A stretch of 64,000 nt of DNA from an uncultured bacterium (GTDB lineage: Bacteria > Cyanobacteriota > Vampirovibrionia > Gastranaerophilales > Gastranaerophilaceae), in NCBI GenBank assembly GCA_902475545.1, contig CABRZP010000004.1, positions 87,133 to 151,132 on the forward strand, read 5' to 3'. The position numbers were made by a program, and so were the translations under genes. The notes beneath the pieces were generated by a model that had not been told where the DNA came from, made no database searches, and saw only the letters and a list, made by a program, of their open reading frames with translations. Of the stretch, positions 1-7,865 are shown piece after piece. The first letter of the stretch is position 1. Every line of letters begins with the position of its first letter.

Positions 1-195
1 AGAATGTTATATCAACAAGCTAGGGATCAAGCATCTCAAATTGAAGCAAGAAACTTAAATGAAGAGGAAAAACGTTATGCCTCTGAAAAAGATAAATTAG
101 AAGCTCTATTAGCTGAAGTCAATCAAGATCTTAAGAGTGCTAAGGAAGCTCGTGATCAAGGTATTAAAGACTTTGCACCAAAATATGTAGCATAA
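1..195 (+). CDS. C-terminal end of a coiled-coil protein (5' truncated by window)
   Basis: The frame is open from the first base and ends at TAA 193-195, so only the last 64 codons are visible; an internal ATG at 4 is unlikely to be the true start. The visible part is a charged, heptad-like helix rich in Glu, Lys, Gln and Ala, probably a coiled coil, ending in the hydrophobic tail DFAPKYVA. There is no recognisable catalytic motif. It is followed by a strong bidirectional terminator, so it is the last gene of its transcript. Function is unknown; the call as a real gene rests on the clean open frame and the terminator. Confidence 0.6.
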   Translation, partial: RMLYQQARDQASQIEARNLNEEEKRYASEKDKLEALLAEVNQDLKSAKEARDQGIKDFAPKYVA

Positions 196-250
196 TAGAG
201 TAATTTAAGAAGATTAAACCTTATCCTTAAAATAAACTAACCCCCTATTT

Positions 251-283
251 AATCGGGACTTAATCCAATTAAGTCCCGATTTT
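251..283. terminator. Bidirectional rho-independent terminator
   Basis: A perfect 13-bp inverted repeat (251-263 with 269-281) has a 5-nt loop and is followed by a T run on the plus strand and an A/T flank on the other side. It lies between two convergent genes and touches the stop codon of the minus-strand gene, so it probably serves both. Confidence 0.85.
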
Positions 284-798
284 CAATTTGTAATAATTAA
301 ATCAGTTTTTATGTCAAAGTTTTCATGTGGAAGATTATCTGTCAGGAGTTCAAGGGGAACAACAGTTATTGTTTTGCATTCAGGTTTTAGTGTTGGAAGA
401 AATCTGTCATAAAATCCTCCGCCATATCCTAATCTGTATCCGTTTTTATCAGCCATAAGTGCCGGTATAATAACTAAATCTAAAATTTCCGGTTTTTCAG
501 GGTTAGAACATGGTTCCAATATATTGAAAGATGATTTTTCTAAATATTCACCTTTCTTATATGGGCAAATCAGAAGGTCTTTGTCATTAACTTTTGGCAG
601 GTAAAATTTTTTTTTGTCATTAAGTAAGTTTAATAAATTTATTTCATATTTTGTAGGGTAAAAAATCATTATATTTTCAGCGTTTTGGTAAAATTTATTC
701 TGTTTTATTTTTTTTAAAATTTGTTCAGAAATTTTTTCAAGATTTAAGTTTTTACGAATGTCTTTTGCTTTAGTCCTTAAAGATGATTTCATATTCAT
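283..798 (-). CDS. ygfA: 5-formyltetrahydrofolate cyclo-ligase
   Basis: ATP-dependent conversion of 5-formyl-THF to 5,10-methenyl-THF in cytosolic one-carbon metabolism. The signature RLGYGGGFYDRFL near residues 122-134, which forms the nucleotide and folate binding loop of this family, is intact. The N-terminal half has the basic helix (SSLRTKAKDIRKNL) and the IMIFYPTKYEINL strand typical of the fold. Length of 171 residues is slightly short for the family (about 180-200). The gene diverges from the corrinoid adenosyltransferase across 29 bp. There is no Shine-Dalgarno; TATATT sits 6 nt before the ATG, suggesting a leaderless message. MKSS, two codons further in, is an alternative start. Confidence 0.9.
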   Translation of the reverse strand: MNMKSSLRTKAKDIRKNLNLEKISEQILKKIKQNKFYQNAENIMIFYPTKYEINLLNLLNDKKKFYLPKVNDKDLLICPYKKGEYLEKSSFNILEPCSNPEKPEILDLVIIPALMADKNGYRLGYGGGFYDRFLPTLKPECKTITVVPLELLTDNLPHENFDIKTDLIITN

Positions 799-827
799 AC
801 TATTAATATATAATAAATGCAGGTAAA

Positions 828-1406
828 ATGACAGAATTATGTAATAACAATTTAATAAATCCTAATTGGGCACAGCACGGTTATATTCAAGTTTATACCG
901 GAGATGGTAAAGGCAAAACTACTGCATCATTAGGTTTGGCAATGAGAGCCCTTGGTCGTTGTTGGAAAGTGCTTATTATTATGTTTACTAAGGGTGGTAA
1001 TGATTATGGAGAGTTAAATTCTTTTCGGGAATTGTCGCCTGATATTTCTAATAATTTGAAAATAGTTCAAGCTGGCTTGGATAGAATTGTTTATAAAGAT
1101 AATCAATCTGAAGCGGATAAAAAGGCAATTTTAGAAGGTTGGGAATTGGCTAAAAAAGCTATAGAAAATCATGAATATCAATTAATAATTATGGATGAAG
1201 CGAATATTGCTATTGATATGGGTATTCTTGATGTGGATGAAGTGGTTAGGGTCTTGAAAAACAAGCCTGATGAAATGGAAATAGTTTTGACAGGAAGAAA
1301 TGCACATCCAAAAATTATAGAAATTGCACATCTTGTATCAAAAATAGAGCCGGTAAAACACTACTGGGATACAGGTATTGCTGCCAGAAAAGGTATTGAA
1401 TATTGA
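828..1406 (+). CDS. cobO: Corrinoid adenosyltransferase (CobO/BtuR family), copy 1
   Basis: Transfers the 5'-deoxyadenosyl group of ATP to cob(I)alamin or cob(I)inamide to make the coenzyme form. The P-loop variant GDGKGKTT is at residues 25-32, after the family start HGYIQVYTG; further conserved blocks are IIMDEANIA, EIVLTGRNAHP and the C-terminal HYWDTGIAARKGIEY. It has 192 residues, with an N-terminal extension of about 15 compared with the second copy near 59.8 kb. No other cobalamin synthesis gene is in the window, so a salvage role is inferred. Start ATG 828 has only a weak ribosome site (GCAGG). Confidence 0.92.
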   Translation: MTELCNNNLINPNWAQHGYIQVYTGDGKGKTTASLGLAMRALGRCWKVLIIMFTKGGNDYGELNSFRELSPDISNNLKIVQAGLDRIVYKDNQSEADKKAILEGWELAKKAIENHEYQLIIMDEANIAIDMGILDVDEVVRVLKNKPDEMEIVLTGRNAHPKIIEIAHLVSKIEPVKHYWDTGIAARKGIEY

Positions 1407-1430
1407 TGCAAATATTATGTGAGGTATGAA

Positions 1431-2240
1431 ATGGTTTATTATGATGATTTAGCAATACAAATTGTAAACAGATATTTAAACAAATATAACTTGAATGTTG
1501 ATACTTTAGACTATTATATTAAAAATATTTTAGTAAATTATAACCAAATTTATGAGACTGAAATTGATGGAATTCCTTTCAAGTTTAGTGATAGTGTGAT
1601 TTCAAATACTGTTAATCTTGTAACTAATGAAATTAATGCTGCTAATGAATATGATTTTAAAAATATTGATTTCAAACCTGGAGATAAGGTAATAGATATT
1701 GGCGGTAATATTGGTATGGTATCTATTTATTTAGCTAAAAAATATCCGTTTTTAAAAATATATGCATTTGAGCCTGTAACTCAAAATTATGAAAATTTCC
1801 TTATTAATATACAATTAAATCAAATTCCTAAAGGTACTATTACAGTTGAGCATAAGGCAATAACATGTGATGGTAGAAATATAAATATGAGTATCAATGC
1901 TCTTAATTCAGGCGGTTCTTCAATTTCTGATGTTATTTCTGTAGGGGAAGTAACTCAGGAATGTAATTGTAATTTGAAGTCTACAACCCTTGAAAAGGTA
2001 ATGTGCAAACATAAGATTAAAAATTTGAAACTCTTAAAAATTGATTGTGAAGGTTCTGAATATGAGATTTTATATGGAACAACACAGGATTATTTAAAAA
2101 GGATTGAATGTTTACGTGGAGAGTTTCATGAAAATAAAGATTTGACTCAGGAGTATGATATAGATGCTTTGGAACAATATATTAGGCAATATGTTCCGGA
2201 TGTAAAAATTGTTCCGGCGAGAGGTTGTTTTGTAATGTAA
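1431..2240 (+). CDS. FkbM-family SAM-dependent methyltransferase
   Basis: A Rossmann-fold methyltransferase, probably an O-methyltransferase acting on a sugar, lipid or peptide; the substrate cannot be told from the sequence. Motif I VIDIGGNIGMVSIYLA (SAM-binding glycines), the acidic strand IYAFEPVTQNYENF, and the FkbM-type LLKIDCEGSEYEIL block near the C-terminus are all present. ATG 1431 is chosen because GAGG (1421-1424) lies 6 nt upstream; an in-frame GTG at 1419 would add four residues but overlaps that ribosome site. It lies 24 bp after the adenosyltransferase and is probably cotranscribed. A terminator follows. Confidence 0.85.
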   Translation: MVYYDDLAIQIVNRYLNKYNLNVDTLDYYIKNILVNYNQIYETEIDGIPFKFSDSVISNTVNLVTNEINAANEYDFKNIDFKPGDKVIDIGGNIGMVSIYLAKKYPFLKIYAFEPVTQNYENFLINIQLNQIPKGTITVEHKAITCDGRNINMSINALNSGGSSISDVISVGEVTQECNCNLKSTTLEKVMCKHKIKNLKLLKIDCEGSEYEILYGTTQDYLKRIECLRGEFHENKDLTQEYDIDALEQYIRQYVPDVKIVPARGCFVM

Positions 2241-2248
2241 AATCATAG

Positions 2249-2280
2249 AAATGTCGCAATGTGAAACATTGCGGCATTTT
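2249..2280 (+). terminator. Rho-independent terminator
   Basis: Fourteen-pair stem (2249-2262 with 2266-2279, one G-T pair) with a GAA loop, ending in TTTT, directly after the methyltransferase. It lies between convergent genes and may also stop the sigma factor transcript. Confidence 0.8.
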
Positions 2281-2317
2281 ACCTAAATAAACACGAGAAA
2301 TTTATATAAACTTTTAA

Positions 2318-3226
2318 TTATCCGATATAGCAGGATAATAATTCTCCTCCGCATAATTTCATTTTCTTTAATGCTCTCAATTCTGTTTGGCGAATACATT
2401 CTTTTGTAACGCCATATAAGTTACCAATCTCTTCAAGTGTGTATTTTTCACTGTCATCAAGACCGTATCTCATTTTTACAACTTCTTGTTCTCTCTCTTT
2501 TAACGTTGATATAACATTTTGAATATCATTTTTTAATGATTGGTATTCTACATTTACTGAAATAAGTGTGCTTTCATCTGCAAGAATATCTGCAACATTT
2601 AATTCTTTTCCGTTACTTCTTTCAATACCGTTTTCAATTGAAATGGTTTTTGTGTACGCAGATAAAAATGTTTCAATTTTATTTGGAGAAATATTCATTT
2701 TTTTTGCAACATCTTCTGTTTTTACTTGAGTATTTGAGTTTTGTTCCATGCTATATTTTACTTTAGAAAATTTAGATAATGTTTCTTGAATATAAACAGG
2801 TATTTTCATGCAATGAGATTGTTCAGAGATTGCTTTGAACATAGATTGTTTTATCCACCAGCCTGCGTATGTTGCAAATCGGTATCCAAGTTTGTAGTTG
2901 AATTTTTCGGCAGCAATCATTAATCCTAAATTGCCTTCTTGAATTAAATCAATCATCGGTAATCCTGATGAGTGAATTGCTTTTTTGGCAATAGTAACAA
3001 CCAGTTTTAAATTTGCTTGAATCAATTTTTGTTTAGCTTCAGCGTCTCCGTTTTGAATTTTTTCTGCAATAACTCTTTCTTCTTCTGCTGATAATTGTGG
3101 ATAATCAGCGATTTCTCTTAAATAATTTGCAAGGGTGTCATCTTTTTTTTCTTCTACTACTTCATTTTTTGCCGGATTTGAGGATTGAGGACAAATTTTC
3201 ATTTCAATTAATTCATCTCTTCTCAT
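2318..3226 (-). CDS. RpoD-like sigma-70 factor (group 2 type)
   Basis: Directs core RNA polymerase to promoters. Region 1.2 (TLANYLREIADYPQLSAEEE, about residues 32-50), region 2 with DLIQEGNLGLM and YRFATYAGWWIKQSM, region 3, and region 4 with an intact helix-turn-helix (TLEEIGNLYGVTKECIRQTE) are in order. The primary factor's region 1.1 is missing and it is 302 residues, so it is probably an alternative, non-essential group 2 factor like the cyanobacterial SigB/C/D set. Region 2.4 has GWWIKQSMFKAI where the primary factor usually has WWIRQAI.RAI. Start is supported by AGGAG 8 nt upstream. A large imperfect palindrome occupies its upstream region. Confidence 0.9.
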   Translation of the reverse strand: MRRDELIEMKICPQSSNPAKNEVVEEKKDDTLANYLREIADYPQLSAEEERVIAEKIQNGDAEAKQKLIQANLKLVVTIAKKAIHSSGLPMIDLIQEGNLGLMIAAEKFNYKLGYRFATYAGWWIKQSMFKAISEQSHCMKIPVYIQETLSKFSKVKYSMEQNSNTQVKTEDVAKKMNISPNKIETFLSAYTKTISIENGIERSNGKELNVADILADESTLISVNVEYQSLKNDIQNVISTLKEREQEVVKMRYGLDDSEKYTLEEIGNLYGVTKECIRQTELRALKKMKLCGGELLSCYIG

Positions 3227-3285
3227 AAATTAAACTCCTTTTTGCATTGTTAAGTTGAACAGTTTGTAGTCTGCTCTTGGGGTAA

Positions 3286-3339
3286 GTAACACGAGATAAT
3301 ATATACTTTATATATACCCAGATATATATTATGTGTTAC
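3286..3339. promoter_or_regulatory. Long imperfect palindrome between divergent sigma factor and thioredoxin genes
   Basis: GTAACAC (3286-3292) plus ATAATATATA (3296-3305) are mirrored by TATATATTAT-GTGTTAC (3323-3339), giving 17 matched pairs with a 3-nt bulge on one side and a 17-nt loop. It sits in the shared upstream region of two divergent genes. It could be an operator, an mRNA hairpin or both; no T run follows, so it is not a simple terminator. Confidence 0.5.
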
Positions 3340-3436
3340 ATCATGTTAAGAAATATTAAAATAAAAATTTTAAACAATTCAAATAGATGCAATGAAAAGT
3401 GTTCGTACTATAATAATGAATAGAGGAGGAGTTAAG

Positions 3437-4027
3437 ATGGGTTTTAATTTTAAAGAACTTATTAGTAAAGTAAATAAAAAAAATATTGCAATTATAGCTT
3501 CAGTACTTTTTATTGTTGCTGTGTGTTCAATCTGCGGTTATGAATATTATCAGATGAAACATTTTCAATCAACAGTTGTAAATCCTGCAGATATTCCTGA
3601 TGCTGCAGATTCTATGTTGGCAAAGGAAAATGCTCCAAAAAGTAATGAAGAGCCGACAATGAAACCGTCTCAATATAAAATAGGTATTGAATATAATCAG
3701 GCAATTAAGGCAAAAAAACCGATTGTAGCTTTATTTTATGCAGATTGGTGCGGATATTGTATTAGATTTATGCCGATTTATCAATCTTTATCTAAAATTT
3801 ATAAAGATGATTTTAATTTTACAAAGGTAAATGTTGAAGATCCGAAATATGAAAAATTAGTTAAAGAAATTGGTATAACAGGATTTCCAACCGTATATTT
3901 GTTGGATCCGAAGTATGATAACCGAGTATTGTTATCAAATGCAATTTTTGGAGATTTAAAACAGTTAAGAGTTGAGTTGGACAGATTTCTAAGAATTAGA
4001 AAGATGTTGGATAAAAAAGGGAATTAA
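3437..4027 (+). CDS. Membrane-anchored thioredoxin-fold protein
   Basis: Predicted thiol-disulfide exchange protein on the outer face of the inner membrane. A basic N-terminus is followed by one transmembrane helix (about residues 16-34), a low-complexity linker, and a thioredoxin domain with active site WCGYC (C105, C108) and the cis-proline loop GFPT (P151). The start at 3437 follows a near-perfect GAGGAGGAG ribosome site; an upstream in-frame ATG at 3392 would place extra charged residues before it and has no such site. The partner redox protein is not in the window. A reductase, isomerase or holdase role cannot be separated from sequence alone. Confidence 0.85.
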   Translation: MGFNFKELISKVNKKNIAIIASVLFIVAVCSICGYEYYQMKHFQSTVVNPADIPDAADSMLAKENAPKSNEEPTMKPSQYKIGIEYNQAIKAKKPIVALFYADWCGYCIRFMPIYQSLSKIYKDDFNFTKVNVEDPKYEKLVKEIGITGFPTVYLLDPKYDNRVLLSNAIFGDLKQLRVELDRFLRIRKMLDKKGN

Positions 4028-4040
4028 TAAAACTTAACAG

Positions 4041-4087
4041 AGCACTTCCATTTTCATGTTGATGATTTATAATGGAAGTGTTCCTTT
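4041..4087 (+). terminator. Hairpin, possible weak terminator
   Basis: CACTTCCATT (4043-4052) pairs with AATGGAAGTG (4071-4080) across an 18-nt loop, followed by TTCCTTTCTG rather than a clean T run. It is located just after the thioredoxin gene. Confidence 0.45.
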
Positions 4088-4265
4088 CTGCAGGGAACCT
4101 TTGGGGTGTAAATAGATATTTTTTTCTGCATAAGTAGTTAAGATTATGTAAAAGCTTCCATTGTAAAAACCTTACAAAAAACTGTTAAGATTTTGTTACA
4201 ATTGTGAACATGTCTAGCAATTTTTTTTGTGTTGGGGACTCTATATTAATAGAAGGTGTATAGTG

Positions 4266-5867
4266 ATGAAAGTAGAAAATTTAAGTCAGAATTATGTAGG
4301 TTTAAGACAGTCATATCGCAAGTCCGGTATGCCATCTGCATTGTATTCTCATTCAAATGTGAACCCTCAGTTTACAGGCAATTATGTTAAAGCTGCTAAA
4401 ACAGGTTCAGATTTTATTCTGGATTTAATTCCTGGTAAAAAAGCTATTGAAAAAATGAAAAAACTGGATGTCTTAAAAGGGGAACTTGGAGGTATCTTAA
4501 TTACAGCTTTAGGAACAGGGCTTGTCGCACCGGTCTTTATTGCGTATAACCCTTTTGTAAAAGCTCCTAAAGATGCTACTCCTGAAGAAAAACAAGAAGT
4601 TGAAAATACTAAGCAGTATACGGCTATGAGACAACCTATTTCTGCTGTTCTTGCAGCTTTATTCCAAGCCGGAGTTTTAAATCCGATTGATAAATGTTTA
4701 GATAAATGGACTAACGATCCGGAATATTCTAAGAATGTTCGTGTTGACTTAGATCAAAGTGCTCTTAATAAAGAAAGTTATTTAAAACGTATAATTTCTA
4801 AAGAAATGAAGCAAGAAGTTAAAGAAGGTAAGGCAACTTACAGTTCTAAAAAATTATTTGAAGAAGAACTTGCAAAAAGAGTTAAGGATGCACAGGAAAA
4901 GCAAATTTCAGCTTTAGCAAAAGAGCTTAATGAAACCGGTAGAATTAAAATTGGTCAACGTTTTATGGAAGATAAGACTGTTGCTGAGCTTATTAACAAA
5001 CAGTTAGGTGCATATATTAAATCTGCTCAAAAATTAAAAGTTGATGATACAGGCATTGATTATGAAAAGCTAAAAGGTCAATTAGATAAGTTGAAGAAGG
5101 GTGCAAGTATTGACTTAGAAAAATTTGGTATTGAACAATCAGGTATTGGTTTCTATACAGAAAGAGCCAGAATGATTATGGATAATGAAGAAGCTATTAA
5201 CAGATTGTTTGATAAAAATGTTTTACCAAAAGGTGAAAAAGAACTTGAAGCATATTTAAAAGGTCTGTTAAATACATCTGAATCTGCTGATATGAAGGTT
5301 TTAATTCAAGAAGTATTAGATCATGACCCTTCAGTTAGAGAAAGCAGATGCCAAAGAACTCTTGAACGTATTGATAAGATTAAACGTGCTTGCAATGGCG
5401 ATTATTCTCCTAAAGCATATTTACAAAGTATGCTTGATAGAAATTCTGAAGTAGACAGATTGATTAAATCATTAGAAGAAACAAGAATTGCTGATATCAC
5501 TCAAGTTAAAGGTAAAGATATAACTCAGGTTCTTGATGAAATAGTTAAAAAATGTCACTTTGATGTAAATAATAAAAAGATTGCAGATGTTCTTGATGGC
5601 AGCGGAGTTTTCCAATCTGATAAAAAAGGATTAGTTAAAAAAGTTTCTGAAGATATTATTAAGCAATATAAGAAATTTATAGAAAAGAATTATAAGGGTA
5701 TTAACCAGATAACAAAAGTTGCAATCGGTGTTGGTATCACGTTACCAATTACTTGTACAGCTTTGAACTGGGTATATCCTCGCTTAATGGAATTATGCTT
5801 CCCTAAACTTGCAGGAATTAAAAAAGACAAACCTGCAGTTGAAAATCAGGAAGGGGGTGCTAAATAA
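4266..5867 (+). CDS. Unrecognised membrane-associated helical protein with NPQFTG motif
   Basis: I do not recognise this protein. The start at 4266 has AAGGTG upstream; an open frame reaching back to 4227 lacks a ribosome site. It has 533 residues. The N-terminus carries a short NPQFTG motif shared in style with other unknown proteins here. Hydrophobic segments lie at about residues 75-95, 126-139 and 485-505, with a long charged, mostly helical middle (Lys/Glu rich, probable coiled coil). The stop overlaps the next start (TAATG), so the two proteins are probably made together and may form a complex. A role at the inner membrane is only inferred. Confidence 0.7.
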   Translation: MKVENLSQNYVGLRQSYRKSGMPSALYSHSNVNPQFTGNYVKAAKTGSDFILDLIPGKKAIEKMKKLDVLKGELGGILITALGTGLVAPVFIAYNPFVKAPKDATPEEKQEVENTKQYTAMRQPISAVLAALFQAGVLNPIDKCLDKWTNDPEYSKNVRVDLDQSALNKESYLKRIISKEMKQEVKEGKATYSSKKLFEEELAKRVKDAQEKQISALAKELNETGRIKIGQRFMEDKTVAELINKQLGAYIKSAQKLKVDDTGIDYEKLKGQLDKLKKGASIDLEKFGIEQSGIGFYTERARMIMDNEEAINRLFDKNVLPKGEKELEAYLKGLLNTSESADMKVLIQEVLDHDPSVRESRCQRTLERIDKIKRACNGDYSPKAYLQSMLDRNSEVDRLIKSLEETRIADITQVKGKDITQVLDEIVKKCHFDVNNKKIADVLDGSGVFQSDKKGLVKKVSEDIIKQYKKFIEKNYKGINQITKVAIGVGITLPITCTALNWVYPRLMELCFPKLAGIKKDKPAVENQEGGAK

Positions 5868-6604
5868 TGACATCAGTAAGTTCTGTAGGATCTAAATTAT
5901 TTGGCTCAATGACCAAAGCAAAACCGGCTAAAAAATTATGTGAATGGTTCCAGAAAGATCCGGAAAAAGCACTTGCATATTCAACAATTGCATCAGTAGC
6001 AATTAAAGACGGTATTGGCTGCGGAATGTATGTATATCAAAGTTTACACAATGATAAAATTCCTGAAGAAAGAAGAAAATTCGTTTCTGCTTTAGACTTA
6101 ACAAACGGTATTTTGATGATTGTATCTCAAATTGGTATGTTCTTTGCAATGAGAAAAATCAATGATAAATTATTCCCAATGATATTCTCTAAATCATTTG
6201 GTAAGAAAGCTAATTTGAAACCAATCTTAGAACAAGCACGTGTTGCTCAACGTAATGCAGGCTTGAAACCTGATAAGAAATTCCGTTTAGAAGAGTTCTA
6301 TAATGAACATAAAGATAATTGCTTCGCAACATTTAAGTTTATTACTGAACTTGCTGCAGCAACTATTTTAGCAAAACGTGTATTAGTTCCATTTATTGCA
6401 ACACCTCTTGCTAAAAAGGTAGAAAAGAAAATGGACGAAAAAGCTGCTGCAAAAGCAGGTAATGCTGAAAATAATTCAGGTGATAAATTTGAAAAACCAG
6501 CAGATGTTTCAATGAAAGGTTCAAACGGTGTTGAAGCTCAACCTGTACAATCTTCAGGTGATACATTCGTAAATACTAATTTGCTTGCAAAATATAAAAA
6601 CTAA
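5867..6604 (+). CDS. Unrecognised membrane protein, translationally coupled to the gene before it
   Basis: A 245-residue protein of unknown function. Its ATG shares one base with the preceding stop codon, and a G-rich ribosome site (GGGGG) lies inside the end of that gene, so coupling is likely. There are two hydrophobic stretches (about residues 78-96 and 157-181), a basic N-terminal half, and a low-complexity Ala/Asn/Ser/Lys tail that is probably disordered. A strong terminator follows, so the pair forms a two-gene operon. The shared membrane character suggests one envelope structure, but nothing in either sequence identifies it. Confidence 0.7.
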   Translation: MTSVSSVGSKLFGSMTKAKPAKKLCEWFQKDPEKALAYSTIASVAIKDGIGCGMYVYQSLHNDKIPEERRKFVSALDLTNGILMIVSQIGMFFAMRKINDKLFPMIFSKSFGKKANLKPILEQARVAQRNAGLKPDKKFRLEEFYNEHKDNCFATFKFITELAAATILAKRVLVPFIATPLAKKVEKKMDEKAAAKAGNAENNSGDKFEKPADVSMKGSNGVEAQPVQSSGDTFVNTNLLAKYKN

Positions 6605-6620
6605 TAAATTTTATAATTCT

Positions 6621-6653
6621 AAAAAGCCTCTGAGTATTTCAGAGGCTTTTTTA
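6621..6653 (+). terminator. Rho-independent terminator
   Basis: AAAAAGCCTCTGA (6621-6633) pairs with the matching arm starting at 6639 across a 5-nt loop and runs into a T tract. It ends the two-gene membrane operon. Confidence 0.88.
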
Positions 6654-6683
6654 TGTGATATTGGTTTATTATTTTAGAAGTTG

Positions 6684-6692
6684 TGATACAAT
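6684..6692 (+). promoter_or_regulatory. Extended -10 promoter for proBA, leaderless start
   Basis: TGATACAAT is an extended -10 element. Its last base is followed by exactly 6 nt before the proB ATG, placing the expected transcription start on the start codon. No Shine-Dalgarno precedes the ATG. Confidence 0.65.
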
Positions 6693-6698
6693 TGATTT

Positions 6699-7847
6699 AT
6701 GGATAGAGTTGAATTTATAAATGCAAAAAGAATTGTTATAAAATTGGGAACAAATGTATTACGTAATGATGAAGGTTATGTTTCATTACCGCGTATATAT
6801 ACATTTATTGAAGATATTGCGAACTTAGTTAAAGCAGGAAAAGAAGTTATTGTTGTAACTTCCGGAGCTGTTGGACTTGGTAAAAAACGCCTTGGTTTAG
6901 AAGATACTCAGGGTACAGCTTTAAAACAAGCTTGTGCGGCTATTGGTCAGGGTAAATTAATGTCAATTTATGAGAATGGATTTGATACTTATGGACTTAC
7001 TGCTGCACAAATTCTCTTAACTGAAGATGATTTTTCTATTCGTGAAAGATATTTGAGCTTGAGAACTACTTTGAATAAACTTTTAGAGTTAGGTACTGTT
7101 CCGATAATCAACCAAAATGATACAGTTTCTACTCTTGATGTTGCTATCAGGTATGTTCAAGAGGATATGCAGGTTTGTTTTTCTGATAATGACAAACTAT
7201 CCAGTTTGGTTGCCAGTGAATTGGATGCAGATTTATTGATTATACTGTCAGATATTAACGGTTTGTATGATGATAATCCAAAAACTAATCCTAATGCTAA
7301 ATTGATAAAAGAAGTTTCTGAAGTTGATGATAAAATATTGAGCTTGGCTTGCGGGGTTTCTGATGGCGGCAGAGGCGGAATGGAAACTAAGTTGAAAGCA
7401 GCAAAACTTGTTACGAGATTTGGCGGTAAAGTGCTTATTGCAAACGGAAAACAGCCGTATATTATCAAACGCATTTTTGAAGGTGAAGATTTAGGTACAA
7501 TGTTTTTACCATCTAATGAAAATCTATCGGATAAAAAACGTTGGATAGGTTACGCAACAAATATTGTTGGTAAAATTATTGTTAATGATGGTGCAAAAAC
7601 AGCATTATTAACAGGTGAAAAAAGTTTGCTGCCGATTGGTGTGGTTGAAGTCAAAAATACATTCCATAAGGGTGACGTAATTTCTATTCTTGATGAAAAT
7701 AAATGCGAATTTGCCCGCGGAATTGTTAATTATGATTCTGAATCGTGCAAAAAAGTTATCGGTTCTCATTCGGATAATATTGTTGATATTCTTGGATTTA
7801 AGAATTACGATGCAATTATTACGAGAGATAATATTACTATTTTGTAA
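6699..7847 (+). CDS. proB: Glutamate 5-kinase
   Basis: First step of proline synthesis: ATP-dependent phosphorylation of glutamate in the cytosol. The amino-acid kinase domain (about residues 8-260) shows IKLGTNVLR, VTSGAVGLG, PIINQNDTV, the FSDNDKLSSLVA block, LSDINGLY, and GRGGMETKLKAA. A C-terminal PUA domain (about 280-365) is present, as in full-length ProB enzymes that are feedback-controlled by proline. The product is unstable, so coupling to ProA is expected, and proA follows 18 bp downstream. Expression probably starts from a leaderless mRNA (see the extended -10 at 6684). Length of 382 is normal for the PUA-containing type. Confidence 0.96.
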   Translation: MDRVEFINAKRIVIKLGTNVLRNDEGYVSLPRIYTFIEDIANLVKAGKEVIVVTSGAVGLGKKRLGLEDTQGTALKQACAAIGQGKLMSIYENGFDTYGLTAAQILLTEDDFSIRERYLSLRTTLNKLLELGTVPIINQNDTVSTLDVAIRYVQEDMQVCFSDNDKLSSLVASELDADLLIILSDINGLYDDNPKTNPNAKLIKEVSEVDDKILSLACGVSDGGRGGMETKLKAAKLVTRFGGKVLIANGKQPYIIKRIFEGEDLGTMFLPSNENLSDKKRWIGYATNIVGKIIVNDGAKTALLTGEKSLLPIGVVEVKNTFHKGDVISILDENKCEFARGIVNYDSESCKKVIGSHSDNIVDILGFKNYDAIITRDNITIL

Positions 7848-7865
7848 TTTTAATGGAGTTTTATT

